Of a DNA stretch of 38,159 bases, positions 1 through 8,536 are shown one piece after another. The DNA is taken from the NCBI GenBank assembly GCA_024226735.1, contig JAAELL010000408.1, forward strand, positions 1 to 38,159, given 5' to 3'. Each line of letters starts with the position of its first letter. The stretch's first letter is position 1. Under the pieces are notes generated by a model, which saw only the letters and a list, made by a program, of their open reading frames with translations, did no database searches and had not been told where the DNA came from. This DNA is from a bacterium (GTDB lineage: Bacteria; Planctomycetota; UBA1135; GCA-002686595). A program made the translations under genes and the position numbers.

Positions 1-560
1 GCGGTGAAGTTGCCGAGGGAGCCACCGTGCGTGAACACGCCGCCCGCGTCCGGGCCGAAGCCGGCGGCGCGTGCGAGGTGTCCGACGACGCGTCGCTCCA
101 TCACGGTCTGGAGCTGGCCCATCTCGTACACCGCCATGCCGTTGTTGAGCAGCGCGTTGGTGAGCTCGACGAGTGGTGCGGCTGGGACGGGCACTGCGAC
201 TTGATGCCCGATGTAGCCGGGATGGTGCAGGTGATTGGAGTGCGCCAAGAGCGCGCGCACGAGGCGGACCAGCTCTCCGCCCGAGTCCGTTGGATCGGCG
301 GGTCGCGCAGGAAACGGCGCGTCCCATGCGCGCAGCAGATCTTCGGGTGTCACCGGGGCGAGCACAGCTTGCGAGCGGTCTTGTGCGGCGTGGAGATGCT
401 CGGTGAGCGTGTCGATGACGTGGCGACCGACCGTTCGGAATGACTCCGGATCCAATGCATCGTGCAGGTTCATGAACGCGCGACGATAACGCTGGGGCAC
501 GCGAACGGTCTTCACGCGTTCGGTCACTGCAGGAGACCCGCTCTGATCCACTACCGTCAT
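1..560 (-). CDS. PLP-dependent decarboxylase, group II, N-terminal part (runs off left edge)
   Basis: Reading the minus strand from an ATG at 560 gives an uninterrupted frame of 186 codons to the window edge, so the 3' part is missing. The protein contains HHPGYIGHQVAVPVP, then LLNNGMAVYEMGQ, then GGVFTHGGSLGNFTA. This series matches the N-terminal half of group II pyridoxal-phosphate decarboxylases (aromatic-amino-acid, glutamate and diaminobutyrate decarboxylases), where the GGxFTSGGTxAN block contacts the cofactor phosphate. The PLP lysine lies outside the window. Family members remove CO2 from an amino acid to give an amine; the substrate cannot be told from this part. The start codon is only one base beyond the last stop codon of the kinase remnant on the same strand. 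The family call is fairly sure and the exact start less so. Confidence 0.85.
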   Translation of the reverse strand, partial: MTVVDQSGSPAVTERVKTVRVPQRYRRAFMNLHDALDPESFRTVGRHVIDTLTEHLHAAQDRSQAVLAPVTPEDLLRAWDAPFPARPADPTDSGGELVRLVRALLAHSNHLHHPGYIGHQVAVPVPAAPLVELTNALLNNGMAVYEMGQLQTVMERRVVGHLARAAGFGPDAGGVFTHGGSLGNFT

Positions 561-918
561 CTACACGTCGAGATTCCCCCAAACGCATAGAATCGTCCGT
601 ATTGGTTTCCTGAGAGCCCCATTCGAGGCCCCCATGAATCGCCTGCCCGCACGTTCTCGCACGCCATTCTTGTTCGCCTGCGCCACCGCGTCGCACACCT
701 TGCGGAACAGCGTCAGCCGATCGCGCAGCGAGAGCGGGTTGTTCTGGAGGTAGTCCTCGATCGGAGTGCCGGGCACGTACTCCATCGCGAAGTACGGCTC
801 ACCGTCGAGGTGACCCCGGCGTCTGCTCCGCGAGGAACACCGTGCCGAACCCGCCTCGACCGAGCATCTTCAGCACGCGATAGGGGCCGATTTGCGCGCC
901 GGTGGTCTCCGTCGACAT
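561..918 (-). pseudogene. Ser/Thr protein kinase (PknB type), truncated remnant
   Basis: Two pieces of one kinase lie in different minus-strand frames. The first starts at an ATG at 918 and reads IGPYRVLKMLGRGGFGTVFL, the glycine-rich ATP loop, before stopping at 799. The second, from about 809 down to about 660, reads LDGEPYFAMEYVPGTPIEDY and then LSLRDRLTLFRKVCDAVAQA, the hinge and alpha-E region. The stretch between them, which should hold the catalytic lysine and helix C (roughly 60-70 residues), is missing and the frame changes at the join. After NKNGV at about 660 the kinase sequence ends where the catalytic HRDLKPxN loop should follow. No active kinase can be made. Related kinases are large, often membrane-anchored proteins common in planctomycetes. 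Confidence 0.75.
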
Positions 919-1095
919 GAGACCCTCTGAAACCTGAAGCTCGCCGGTACTTCGCTCGGGTTCATGAACTCGAAGCCCGAGCGAGAGAGTGACCGCGCGG
1001 CACCGATGGCCTTCCGGGTCGAGTCGACGATCGGTGCCGCGCGCGCGTTTGGCCTCGCCCGGGCGCGGACTTTCTCGGAATCCGGGGAATACCGA

Positions 1096-1114
1096 GTATG
1101 CATACCGCGTATAC
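1096..1114. promoter_or_regulatory. Probable PadR operator / promoter region
   Basis: Just upstream of the PadR start at 1121 there is a perfect palindrome GTATGCATAC (1096-1105) followed by a second, GTATAC (1109-1114). Together with AATACC further upstream they repeat a TATAC-type half-site. PadR-family regulators of ABC exporters commonly bind such sites and repress their own operon. It lies 7-25 bases before the start codon, so a bound protein would block transcription or initiation. No clear -35/-10 pair was assigned. Confidence 0.5.
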
Positions 1115-1120
1115 CCGGGC

Positions 1121-1678
1121 ATGCCTGTCCGCAACAGCCTCCTGGCGATCCTGGCCGCCCATCCGGCGCACGGCTACGGCCTGAAATCGAGTTTCGAGCA
1201 GACCACAGCCCGGGCGTGGCCGCTGAACGTGGGCCAGGTCTATTCGACCCTGGCACGCCTCGAGCGGGACGGTCTCGTCGAGCCCGAGGGCACCTCCGAC
1301 GGCTCTCGCCAGACGTGGCGCATCACCGCGGCGGGGCGCGAGGCGCTCGGTGAGTGGTACGCGGAGCCGGTCGTCAACGACCCGCCGTCACGGGACGAGC
1401 TCGCGATCAAGGTGCTCCTGGCCGTCGCGGCCGAGGAGGTCGACGTCGGCGTCATCCTGCACCGACAGCGCGTCGCCACGATGGAGCGGCTGCAGGAGCT
1501 GGCGCGGCACAAGCGCAAGGCGGATCCGGTCGGCGAGCTGCCCTGGCTGCTGCTCCTGGACGCTCTGATTCTCAAAGGAGAGGCCGAGCTCAAATGGCTC
1601 GACCTGTGTGAGGAGCGCTTGCGTCACCGCGCCAACGCGGACCCGGAGCCGGAGCCGGAGAAGGAGACGGGGGCATGA
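1121..1678 (+). CDS. PadR family transcriptional regulator
   Basis: A 185-residue protein from ATG 1121. Residues 5-75 form a PadR winged helix: NSLLAILAAHPAHGYGLK, then LNVGQVYSTLARLERDGLVE, with DGSRQTWRITAAGREAL as the wing. The rest is the helical PadR C-terminal dimerisation domain (virulence activator-like family), ending in a charged PEPEPEKE tail. The frame stays open upstream to 989, but the conserved N-terminus begins at 1121 and palindromic sites sit immediately upstream. Its stop overlaps the ABC ATPase start (ATGA, 1675-1678), so it is the first gene of a three-gene exporter operon. PadR proteins are usually ligand-responsive repressors of the adjacent exporter; the ligand here is unknown. 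Confidence 0.9.
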   Translation: MPVRNSLLAILAAHPAHGYGLKSSFEQTTARAWPLNVGQVYSTLARLERDGLVEPEGTSDGSRQTWRITAAGREALGEWYAEPVVNDPPSRDELAIKVLLAVAAEEVDVGVILHRQRVATMERLQELARHKRKADPVGELPWLLLLDALILKGEAELKWLDLCEERLRHRANADPEPEPEKETGA

Positions 1679-2427
1679 TGGAGCTCGTTCGCTCCGGCGA
1701 GGAGCCCGAGGTCCCGGTGTTGGCCTTCGATGCGATCAGCCGCGTCTACGGCGACGGGGCGAAGGCCGTGCGCGCGCTCGGCCCGGTCAGCTTCGAGGTT
1801 CAGCACGGTGAGCTCATCGCGATCATGGGGCCCTCGGGGTCGGGCAAGACGACGCTGCTCGCTCTCGCCGGCGCCCTGGACGAGCCGAGCGAGGGCCAGG
1901 TGTCGGTGGCTGGGCGCGACCTGGCCGGCCTGTCGGCGAAGGAGCTCTCCGAGATGCGCAGGCGCGTCATCGGCTTCGTGTTCCAGGATCTCAACCTTCT
2001 CCCGGGACTCACGGCGCTCGAGAACGTCGCCTTGCCGCTCGAGCTCGACGGCGCGTCCCTGCAGGAGGCACGCCGGGAGGCGCGGGAGGCGCTCGAGCGC
2101 GTCGAGCTCTCCTCGCTCGCGGGGCGCTTTCCCGACGATCTTTCGGGCGGCGAACAGCAGCGCGTCGCCATCGCGCGCGCGTTCGTCGGACCGCGCGCGC
2201 TCTTGCTCGCGGACGAGCCGACCGGAGCGCTCGACTCGGTGACGGGCGAGCTCGTGATGCGCCTCTTGCGCGCGCAGTGCGACGCGGGGCGCACGGCGGT
2301 CCTGGTGACCCACGACGCGGCGCACGCCGCGTGGGCGGACCGGGTGCTGTTCCTGCGCGACGGGCGCCTGATCGACGAGGCCGCCGATGGCGCGCTGTCC
2401 GTCTCGCGCGGAGGCAGTGGCTCGTGA
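1675..2427 (+). CDS. ABC transporter ATP-binding protein (MacB/LolD-like)
   Basis: A 250-residue ABC ATPase. Walker A is GPSGSGKT (52-59), the Q-loop glutamine is Q104 (VFQDLNLLPGLT), the signature is LSGGEQQ (156-162), Walker B is ALLLADE (175-181), followed by PTGALDS, and the switch histidine is H213. ADEPTGALDS and the general layout place it in the MacB/LolD/FtsE-like group that pairs with FtsX-type permeases. These ATPases drive extrusion of lipoproteins, peptides or drugs rather than import. The start overlaps the PadR stop by four bases and the stop overlaps the permease GTG start (GTGA, 2424-2427), so the three genes are translated as a unit. Confidence 0.93.
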   Translation: MMELVRSGEEPEVPVLAFDAISRVYGDGAKAVRALGPVSFEVQHGELIAIMGPSGSGKTTLLALAGALDEPSEGQVSVAGRDLAGLSAKELSEMRRRVIGFVFQDLNLLPGLTALENVALPLELDGASLQEARREAREALERVELSSLAGRFPDDLSGGEQQRVAIARAFVGPRALLLADEPTGALDSVTGELVMRLLRAQCDAGRTAVLVTHDAAHAAWADRVLFLRDGRLIDEAADGALSVSRGGSGS

Positions 2428-4817
2428 CCACGGCCCTGCGCGCGCTGATCCGCGTCGAGCTGCGGCAGCTGCGCCGCCATCCCGGACGCTCCTGGCTCGT
2501 GATCCTGCTGGTCGCGGTTCCCGTCGCGGCGATCGTCGGCGGCACGACGTTGCTGTCGATCACTCGGGCGACGGTGGAAGAGCAGAAGACGCGCGCGATG
2601 GGCCGTGCCGACCTGCGCGTCATCGCCGAAGACGCGGACGGCGTCCGTGCGGCGCGGGCGCTCTTGCCGTCGGACGCGCGCGTCGCCGAACTGCGCGGAG
2701 GTCGTGCCCACGTCTCCGTTCCGGGCCGGCGGCTCGCGGCGCGCGTTCAGGTCGTCCGTCCCGGAGCGCTCGAGGCCGGCGGCCTGGCGGAAGGCCTGCT
2801 CGTGGTCGAAAGCGGCCGGGCGCCCGTCGCGGCGCGCGAGCTCGCCCTCGCGCCGGTGCTGCTCGCCGGCCTGGAGCGCGCCGTGGGCGAGACCGTCATG
2901 CTCGGTGAGAACGAGTACGAGATCTCCGGGGTGGTGGTCGACCCCGAGAAGCTCGATCTGCCGCTCGTGCTCTGCGGTGACGCGCCCGACGATGTTCCGT
3001 TGCGCACGCACCTGCTCGTCGGCGCCCTTTCGGACGCGGCCGCGATCGCCGGGCGGCTGCGGACGGACGATCGTCGCGTCGTCGAGCGTGCGGCGGTCGG
3101 AGGACAGGACGGGTTCGAGGAGCTCGTGATCTTCGTCATCGGCGGCCTCGGGCTGCTCGAGGCCGCGTTCGTCATCGCCGCCGCTTTCGCGGTCGGCCTG
3201 CGGCGACGGCAGCGCGAGATCGGGCTCTTGCAGTCGACCGGGGCGTCCGGCGGCGGCATCCGCGTCGCGATGGTCACTTCCGCGGGAGCTCTCGCCCTCG
3301 TGGGTGGTGCGCTCGGCACCGCCGTAGGCACGGCGGTGGCCGCGGCGCTGCACCCCTTCCTCGACGGCTGGAACGGACGCCGCAACGGCGTGTTCGAGAC
3401 GTCGGCCATCCACGTCGCGAGCGCCGTCGCGCTCGGTGTCGTCGTCGCGCTGGCCGCGGCTCTCTGGCCAGCCCGCACCGCGACGCGCCTGCCCGTGCGC
3501 GTGGCGCTCAGCGGAAGGCGCCCCGTCACCGCGGGTTCGGGACGCTGGTTGATGACCGGACTCGTCGCGATTGGCGCGGGTATCGTCTCCGTGCTGATCG
3601 GGGCGCGCGGGGGCAACACCACGGCCGGAACGCTGCTGCTCGCGGGCTCGGTCCTGGGCGTGATCGGGTTCGGCCTCTCGAGCCCGTGGATTCTCGATCA
3701 GCTCGCCAGGCGCGCGACGGGCCTGCCGCTCGCCTGGCGCCTGGCGGTCCGCGACGCGGGCCGGTTCCGAGCACGCAACGGTCCGGTCGTCACCGCCGTC
3801 TTGGCCGGGATGTCCGTCAGCGTGACGGTCGCGGCGCTGCTCGCCAGCATCCGCACGCTGCCCGAGTTCGAGCGTTCGATGATGCGCGACGACTGGCTCA
3901 TCGTCGAAGGTGCCGGAGCGGGCGAAGTCTCGCGCGCGCTAGCGGAAGAGCTCGAGGCGCTGGCGCGGGCTCCGCTCGCCGCGACCCATGCGCGCGGGGC
4001 GCCAATCGTCGCGCGCTACTCCAGCCCGGACTCGGATTCGGACGCGACGCAGCAGAGCTGGGTCGCCAGCGCGAGCGAGGGGTTGCTCGCGGCCCTCGAC
4101 GCCGAGGATGGTGCAGGCGTGCTCGCCGCGGGTGGAGCGCTGGCGCTCTCGGTCGACGGTGCTGCGGAAGTCGTCGAGCTCGTCACGGGCACGGGGCGCG
4201 TGCTCGAGACGCTCGCTCTCGAGCGGTTCGAGGCGAACCTCACCCACCGCGGGCCGCGGATGGTCGTCGCGCCGCGCGATGGGCTCGAGGCTGGCCCGCC
4301 ACCCGGAAGTGAGCTCGTGCCGTGGGTCGTGCGGCTCGAGGCACCGGTCACGCCGGCTGTTCTCGAACGCGCTCGTGTCCTCGCGGCGGGCGTGCCCGGC
4401 ACGACGGTCGACGCTGACCTGTTGCACCGCTCGCCGACGCGCGGGTTTTACCGAGTCGTGCTGCTCGTGTGCTTCGCAACGGGACTTGTCGTGTTGGTGG
4501 TCGCGACCGCGCTCTCGTCGGTCGAGTCGGCCTCCGAGGCGCGCATCCTGGCGACGGTCGGCGCGACGCCGGCGCTCCTGCGCGGTCATCTCGCGGCACG
4601 CACGGGATACCTCGCGCTGCTCGGATGCGTCCTCGCGATTCCGGCCGGGATGATCCCCGCCGCCGGGCTCATTTTGATGGCGCCCGTACCGCTCGCGCTC
4701 ACGGTGCCTTGGACCGAAGTGCTGATCACCGTCGTCGGTCTCCCGGCGACGGCCTACGGCGGGGCATGGCTCCTTGCGGCCCTACGCTGCCCCGCACCCG
4801 CCGGCCTCCGCGACTGA
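2424..4817 (+). CDS. ABC transporter permease, FtsX-like, duplicated
   Basis: A 797-residue integral membrane protein from GTG 2424; the frame is open further upstream, but that part lies inside the ATPase gene and the GTGA overlap decides the start. One membrane segment follows the N-terminus (SWLVILLVAVPVAAIV), then a large external region. A first FtsX block around residues 230-360 (IFVIGGLGLLEAAFVIAAAF, then RRRQREIGLLQSTGAS) is followed by two more membrane segments, a second external region, and a final FtsX block (residues ~680-790, with SEARILATVGATPALLRGHL). The REIGLLQSTGAS / ARILATVGATP pair is the typical coupling motif of this family. It works with the upstream ATPase as an exporter or lipid/lipoprotein extractor. 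No separate periplasmic adaptor gene is present here. Confidence 0.9.
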   Translation: MTTALRALIRVELRQLRRHPGRSWLVILLVAVPVAAIVGGTTLLSITRATVEEQKTRAMGRADLRVIAEDADGVRAARALLPSDARVAELRGGRAHVSVPGRRLAARVQVVRPGALEAGGLAEGLLVVESGRAPVAARELALAPVLLAGLERAVGETVMLGENEYEISGVVVDPEKLDLPLVLCGDAPDDVPLRTHLLVGALSDAAAIAGRLRTDDRRVVERAAVGGQDGFEELVIFVIGGLGLLEAAFVIAAAFAVGLRRRQREIGLLQSTGASGGGIRVAMVTSAGALALVGGALGTAVGTAVAAALHPFLDGWNGRRNGVFETSAIHVASAVALGVVVALAAALWPARTATRLPVRVALSGRRPVTAGSGRWLMTGLVAIGAGIVSVLIGARGGNTTAGTLLLAGSVLGVIGFGLSSPWILDQLARRATGLPLAWRLAVRDAGRFRARNGPVVTAVLAGMSVSVTVAALLASIRTLPEFERSMMRDDWLIVEGAGAGEVSRALAEELEALARAPLAATHARGAPIVARYSSPDSDSDATQQSWVASASEGLLAALDAEDGAGVLAAGGALALSVDGAAEVVELVTGTGRVLETLALERFEANLTHRGPRMVVAPRDGLEAGPPPGSELVPWVVRLEAPVTPAVLERARVLAAGVPGTTVDADLLHRSPTRGFYRVVLLVCFATGLVVLVVATALSSVESASEARILATVGATPALLRGHLAARTGYLALLGCVLAIPAGMIPAAGLILMAPVPLALTVPWTEVLITVVGLPATAYGGAWLLAALRCPAPAGLRD

Positions 4818-4847
4818 AGTCGCCACCACAGTCCAAGGAAGGATCCG

Positions 4848-5039
4848 ATGAACGAACGTCGATTCAGGCTACCGGTATGCCTGCTCACTCTCGCGCTCAC
4901 TACCCCCGGCAGCGCTGCGTAGCAGGAATCGGGCGCCGTGCGCTGGGAGAAACACGTTGCTCGAGCCGCGGGCGGTGGCACGATCGAGAGCTGCACGATC
5001 GCGCTGCCGCCCATCGAGTTCCGCCCCCTGAATCGGTAG
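4848..5039 (+). pseudogene. Secreted small protein gene interrupted by an in-frame TAG
   Basis: After a good ribosome site (AAGGAAGGATC) an ATG at 4848 starts a signal-peptide-like sequence, RRFRLPVCLLTLALTTPGSA, which ends at a TAG (4920-4922), codon 25. The same frame then continues for 38 codons (QESGAVRWEKHVARAAGGG ... IEFRPLNR) to another TAG at 5037-5039. The join would read AA-stop-QESG, just where a signal peptidase site is expected. The likeliest reading is an exported-protein gene inactivated by a nonsense mutation and probably also truncated. It follows the permease by 30 bases and may once have been part of that operon. I do not recognise the downstream portion. Confidence 0.45.
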
Positions 5040-5057
5040 GTACGGTACCGCGACAGT

Positions 5058-5514
<457 letters not shown>

Positions 5515-5577
5515 TGCACTCGTGACCCGAACCTGCCTCGTTCAGCTTCTCAACCTCTCCTGCCCCGAGATCCTCTC

Positions 5578-7128
5578 ATGACGAAACCGATGCGAGTGCG
5601 GCCGGGACGGTCCGCTCGGCGGAACGGTGCTCAGCTCTCCCGCCACATGAACATGTTGAGCGGCGACCTGCAGCGCATGCGGGCCGCGCTCGAGCCGTAC
5701 CAGTCGATCACCTTCAGCCCCCGGGCGCAGCCACCCGTCGCGAGCTCGCCAGCGGGGACCGGCGGCGACATCCTCGCGCTCGTCCACAAGACGACGCAGG
5801 GCTACACCGAGGGCGAGTTCGCACAGGCCTCGATCATGGGCTACGACGCCTGGATCGAGTACCAGCTCGCCTACGAGAGCATCGACGACAGCGCTCTCGA
5901 GGATCTGCTCGCCAGCCTGTTCCCGAGCCTGGCGATGACTGGGCCCGAGCTCTACGCGAACTACGGTGTTCCGGGCGACTTCGGCACCGTCATCAACGAT
6001 CTGCGCATCGCCGCGCTCGCGCGCTCGATCCTCTCGCCGCGGCAGCTCTTCGAGCGCATGGTCGAGTTCTGGACCGACCACTTCAACATCTTCCACCTGC
6101 ACAGCGAGCCGGTCGCCCTGCTCAAGACGGTCGACGATCGCGAGGTCATCCGCGCGCACGCCCTGGGGAGCTTCCCCGACATGCTGCGTGCGAGCACCAA
6201 GAGCGGCGCGATGATCATCTATCTCGACAACCTGACGAACATCGTCGGCGCGCCGAACGAGAACTACTCGCGCGAGCTGATGGAGCTGCACGCGTTGGGT
6301 GTCGACGGACCCTACAACGAGCAGGACGTGCAGGAGCTCGCGCGTTGCTTCACGGGCTGGACCCTGACGGGCGCACCCGTGAACTGGGGCGAGTTCATCT
6401 TCTACCCGCCGTTCCACGACTTCGGGCCGAAGACGGTCCTCGGCATCGACATCCCGGCGGGCGGCGGCATTTCGGACGCCGAGACGATCGTCGACCACCT
6501 GGCGATGCACCCGACGACCGCGGCCTTCGTGTCGCGCAAGATGATCCAGTGGATCCTCGGGTACGAGCCGCCGCAGGCGCTCGTCGACCAGACCGCGAAC
6601 ATCTACTTGGCGACTAGCGGCGACATCAAGCAGATGTTGCGCTTCATCCTGCGCCGCAACCACGTGATGGCGAACGTCCCGTTCGACCAGCGCAAGCACA
6701 AGCGCCCCGCGGCGTTCTTCACCGGGCTCCTGCGCCAGACGCAGCCCGAGTCGATCGGTGCCTTCGACCTGATCTTCGAGACGTTCGTGATGGGGCAGCT
6801 GCCCTTCAACTGGGGACCGCCCGACGGCTACCCCGACACGGTCGCGGCGTGGGGAGGCGCGGTGCTGCCGCGCTGGGACCTCGCCGCGCGCTACCTCGGC
6901 GAGCAGCTCGTGACGAGCGTTTCGGCGGCGCGCCTGTTCCAGCTGATGGGCACGACGCCCACGACCCAGTGGGCGTCGCGCATCAACTTCGTTCTCACTG
7001 GTGGCTACATGACGCCGCAGGAGGAGAGCGAGATTCAGACCTACATCGACACCCGCGGCCCGACCGCGCGGACGTTGCGCGACGCGTTCGCGCTCGCCGC
7101 ATCCACCCCGAGCTACCAGTACTACTAG
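5578..7128 (+). CDS. DUF1800 domain-containing protein
   Basis: A 516-residue protein from ATG 5578; the frame is open further upstream to 5449 but that part is not conserved-looking. Diagnostic DUF1800 blocks are MVEFWTDHFNIFH (about residues 160-172), a helical segment ending LDNLTNIVGAPNENYSREL, then MELHALGVDG (to ~244), and ELARCFTGWTLTG. The function of DUF1800 is unknown. In planctomycetes and other bacteria the gene almost always stands beside a DUF1501 gene, as here, with a 14-base gap. No signal peptide is visible at the chosen start. The N-terminus is basic (RVRPGRSARRNGAQLSR). The pair is often thought to act in the cell envelope. Confidence 0.9.
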   Translation: MTKPMRVRPGRSARRNGAQLSRHMNMLSGDLQRMRAALEPYQSITFSPRAQPPVASSPAGTGGDILALVHKTTQGYTEGEFAQASIMGYDAWIEYQLAYESIDDSALEDLLASLFPSLAMTGPELYANYGVPGDFGTVINDLRIAALARSILSPRQLFERMVEFWTDHFNIFHLHSEPVALLKTVDDREVIRAHALGSFPDMLRASTKSGAMIIYLDNLTNIVGAPNENYSRELMELHALGVDGPYNEQDVQELARCFTGWTLTGAPVNWGEFIFYPPFHDFGPKTVLGIDIPAGGGISDAETIVDHLAMHPTTAAFVSRKMIQWILGYEPPQALVDQTANIYLATSGDIKQMLRFILRRNHVMANVPFDQRKHKRPAAFFTGLLRQTQPESIGAFDLIFETFVMGQLPFNWGPPDGYPDTVAAWGGAVLPRWDLAARYLGEQLVTSVSAARLFQLMGTTPTTQWASRINFVLTGGYMTPQEESEIQTYIDTRGPTARTLRDAFALAASTPSYQYY

Positions 7129-7142
7129 GAAGGAGGCAAGTC

Positions 7143-8447
7143 ATGACTCACGACCACAGCAATCACGGCGACCACATCGATCACGGGGAGCACTCCTGCC
7201 AGGAGTACGCCGAGCTCTCGCGCCGCCAGTTCCTCGGACGCACGTCCACGATCGCCGCCGCAACGGCCACGTCGCCGGCTTGGCTGCCGCAAGTCGCGCT
7301 CGGCCGCACGCCGGGCGGCGGCAGCGGACGCGACACGTTCATCTCGATCTTCCTGCGCGGTGGACAGGACGGACTCACCGTCGTTGCGCCGTACGCTGAC
7401 CCGAACTACGCGCCGCAAAGGCCGACCCTCGCGGTGCCGCCGCCCGGTGCGCCGGGAGGAGCGATCGACCTCGACGGCTTCTTCGGCCTCGCACCCGCCG
7501 CGGCGCCACTGATGACGCCGTACTCGGCCGGGCACCTGTTGATCGCGCACGCCGCGGGGTCGCCCGACGCGAACCTGTCGCACTTCACGAGCCAGTTCCG
7601 CATGGAGGTCGCGACGCCCAACCAGACGACGTCGACGATCGACACCGGCTGGCTCGCGCGCCACCTCCAAGTGACTCCGCCAGTGATGCCAGGCACGTTG
7701 CGCGGGATCGCGCTCTCGAGCCTCTTGCCGGCGACCCTCTCCGGCGCGCCGGGCTCCATTCCGATTCCGGACCCGGCGACCTTCGCGTTCCCCGGTGACC
7801 CCTCGACTGCCGCGGATCGCCGCGCGATCATCTCGAACGTCTACGCGAATGCGGACGAGCCCCTCGGCTCCGCGGCCGAGAGCTCGCTCACGACGATCGA
7901 CCTGCTCGACAGCATCAATTTCGAGGGCTACGTGCCCGCGAACGGCGCGGTCTACCCGGAGACGCCCTTCGGTCAAGGCTTGCGCAGCATCGCCGCGATG
8001 ATCAAGGCGGACATCGATCTCGAGGCTGCCCATCTCGACTTCGAGGGTTGGGACCACCACGCCGATCAGGGCCCGGTCAACGGCATCATGGCGCTCCTGC
8101 TCGACGAGTTCTCGCGCTCCCTCGAGGCGTTCTACCTCGACATGTCGGGCGACCTCGACCGGTTCACGCTCTGCGCGATGACCGAGTTCGGCCGCCGCAT
8201 CGCCGAGAACGGCAGCTTCGGCACCGATCACGGCCACGGCGGAGTCATCTGGGTCATGGGCGGCCACGTCGACGGTGGCCGCGTCTACAGGAACTGGCCG
8301 GGACTCGTGGGCGGCAACGGCAGCCTCGAGGTGACGACCGACTACCGCCACATCCTGGCGGAGATCCTGACCGAGCGGATGCAGAACACCGATCTCGTGA
8401 CGGTGTTCCCGAACTTCACGCCAACGCCGATCGACATCATCGTCTGA
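7143..8447 (+). CDS. DUF1501 domain-containing protein, Tat-exported
   Basis: A 434-residue protein from ATG 7143, preceded by a strong ribosome site (AGGAAGGAGG). The first 18 residues are unusually rich in histidine (MTHDHSNHGDHIDHGEHS). A twin-arginine motif SRRQFLG (26-32) and a hydrophobic stretch follow, so the folded protein is probably exported by Tat. DUF1501 blocks seen are FLRGGQDGLTVV (~70), HFTSQFRME, HLDFEGWDHHADQGP (~300) and TEFGRRIAENGSFGTDHGHG (~345-365). The family belongs to the alkaline-phosphatase/sulfatase-like superfamily by fold, but its activity is not established. It is co-transcribed with the DUF1800 gene upstream and ends at a strong hairpin. Confidence 0.92.
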   Translation: MTHDHSNHGDHIDHGEHSCQEYAELSRRQFLGRTSTIAAATATSPAWLPQVALGRTPGGGSGRDTFISIFLRGGQDGLTVVAPYADPNYAPQRPTLAVPPPGAPGGAIDLDGFFGLAPAAAPLMTPYSAGHLLIAHAAGSPDANLSHFTSQFRMEVATPNQTTSTIDTGWLARHLQVTPPVMPGTLRGIALSSLLPATLSGAPGSIPIPDPATFAFPGDPSTAADRRAIISNVYANADEPLGSAAESSLTTIDLLDSINFEGYVPANGAVYPETPFGQGLRSIAAMIKADIDLEAAHLDFEGWDHHADQGPVNGIMALLLDEFSRSLEAFYLDMSGDLDRFTLCAMTEFGRRIAENGSFGTDHGHGGVIWVMGGHVDGGRVYRNWPGLVGGNGSLEVTTDYRHILAEILTERMQNTDLVTVFPNFTPTPIDIIV

Positions 8448-8466
8448 GGCCGGCGTCCGAGACAAG

Positions 8467-8498
8467 ACAGCGGCGGGGCGTGATCGCCCCGCCGCTGT
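8467..8498. terminator. Rho-independent-type terminator between convergent genes
   Basis: A perfect 13-bp stem, CAGCGGCGGGGCG (8468-8480) and CGCCCCGCCGCTG (8485-8497), with a TGAT loop, extended by one A-T pair. It is followed by TTCTTC on the plus strand. It lies 20 bases after the DUF1501 stop and about 40 bases before the end of the convergent spondin gene, so it probably ends transcription from the left and perhaps from both sides. Confidence 0.85.
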
Positions 8499-8536
8499 TC
8501 TTCATGAACGCGTAGTTTGTGATTCAGCGCCTCGAC

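Noticed and set aside
27..443. Plus-strand ORF of 138 codons at the left edge
   Set aside because: The minus strand here encodes a clear PLP-dependent decarboxylase, so the plus frame is a shadow.
4920..4922. Possible recoding (read-through) of the TAG in the signal-peptide ORF
   Set aside because: There is no sign of a recoding element, and the frame ends 38 codons later at another TAG, so a nonsense mutation or true stop is simpler.
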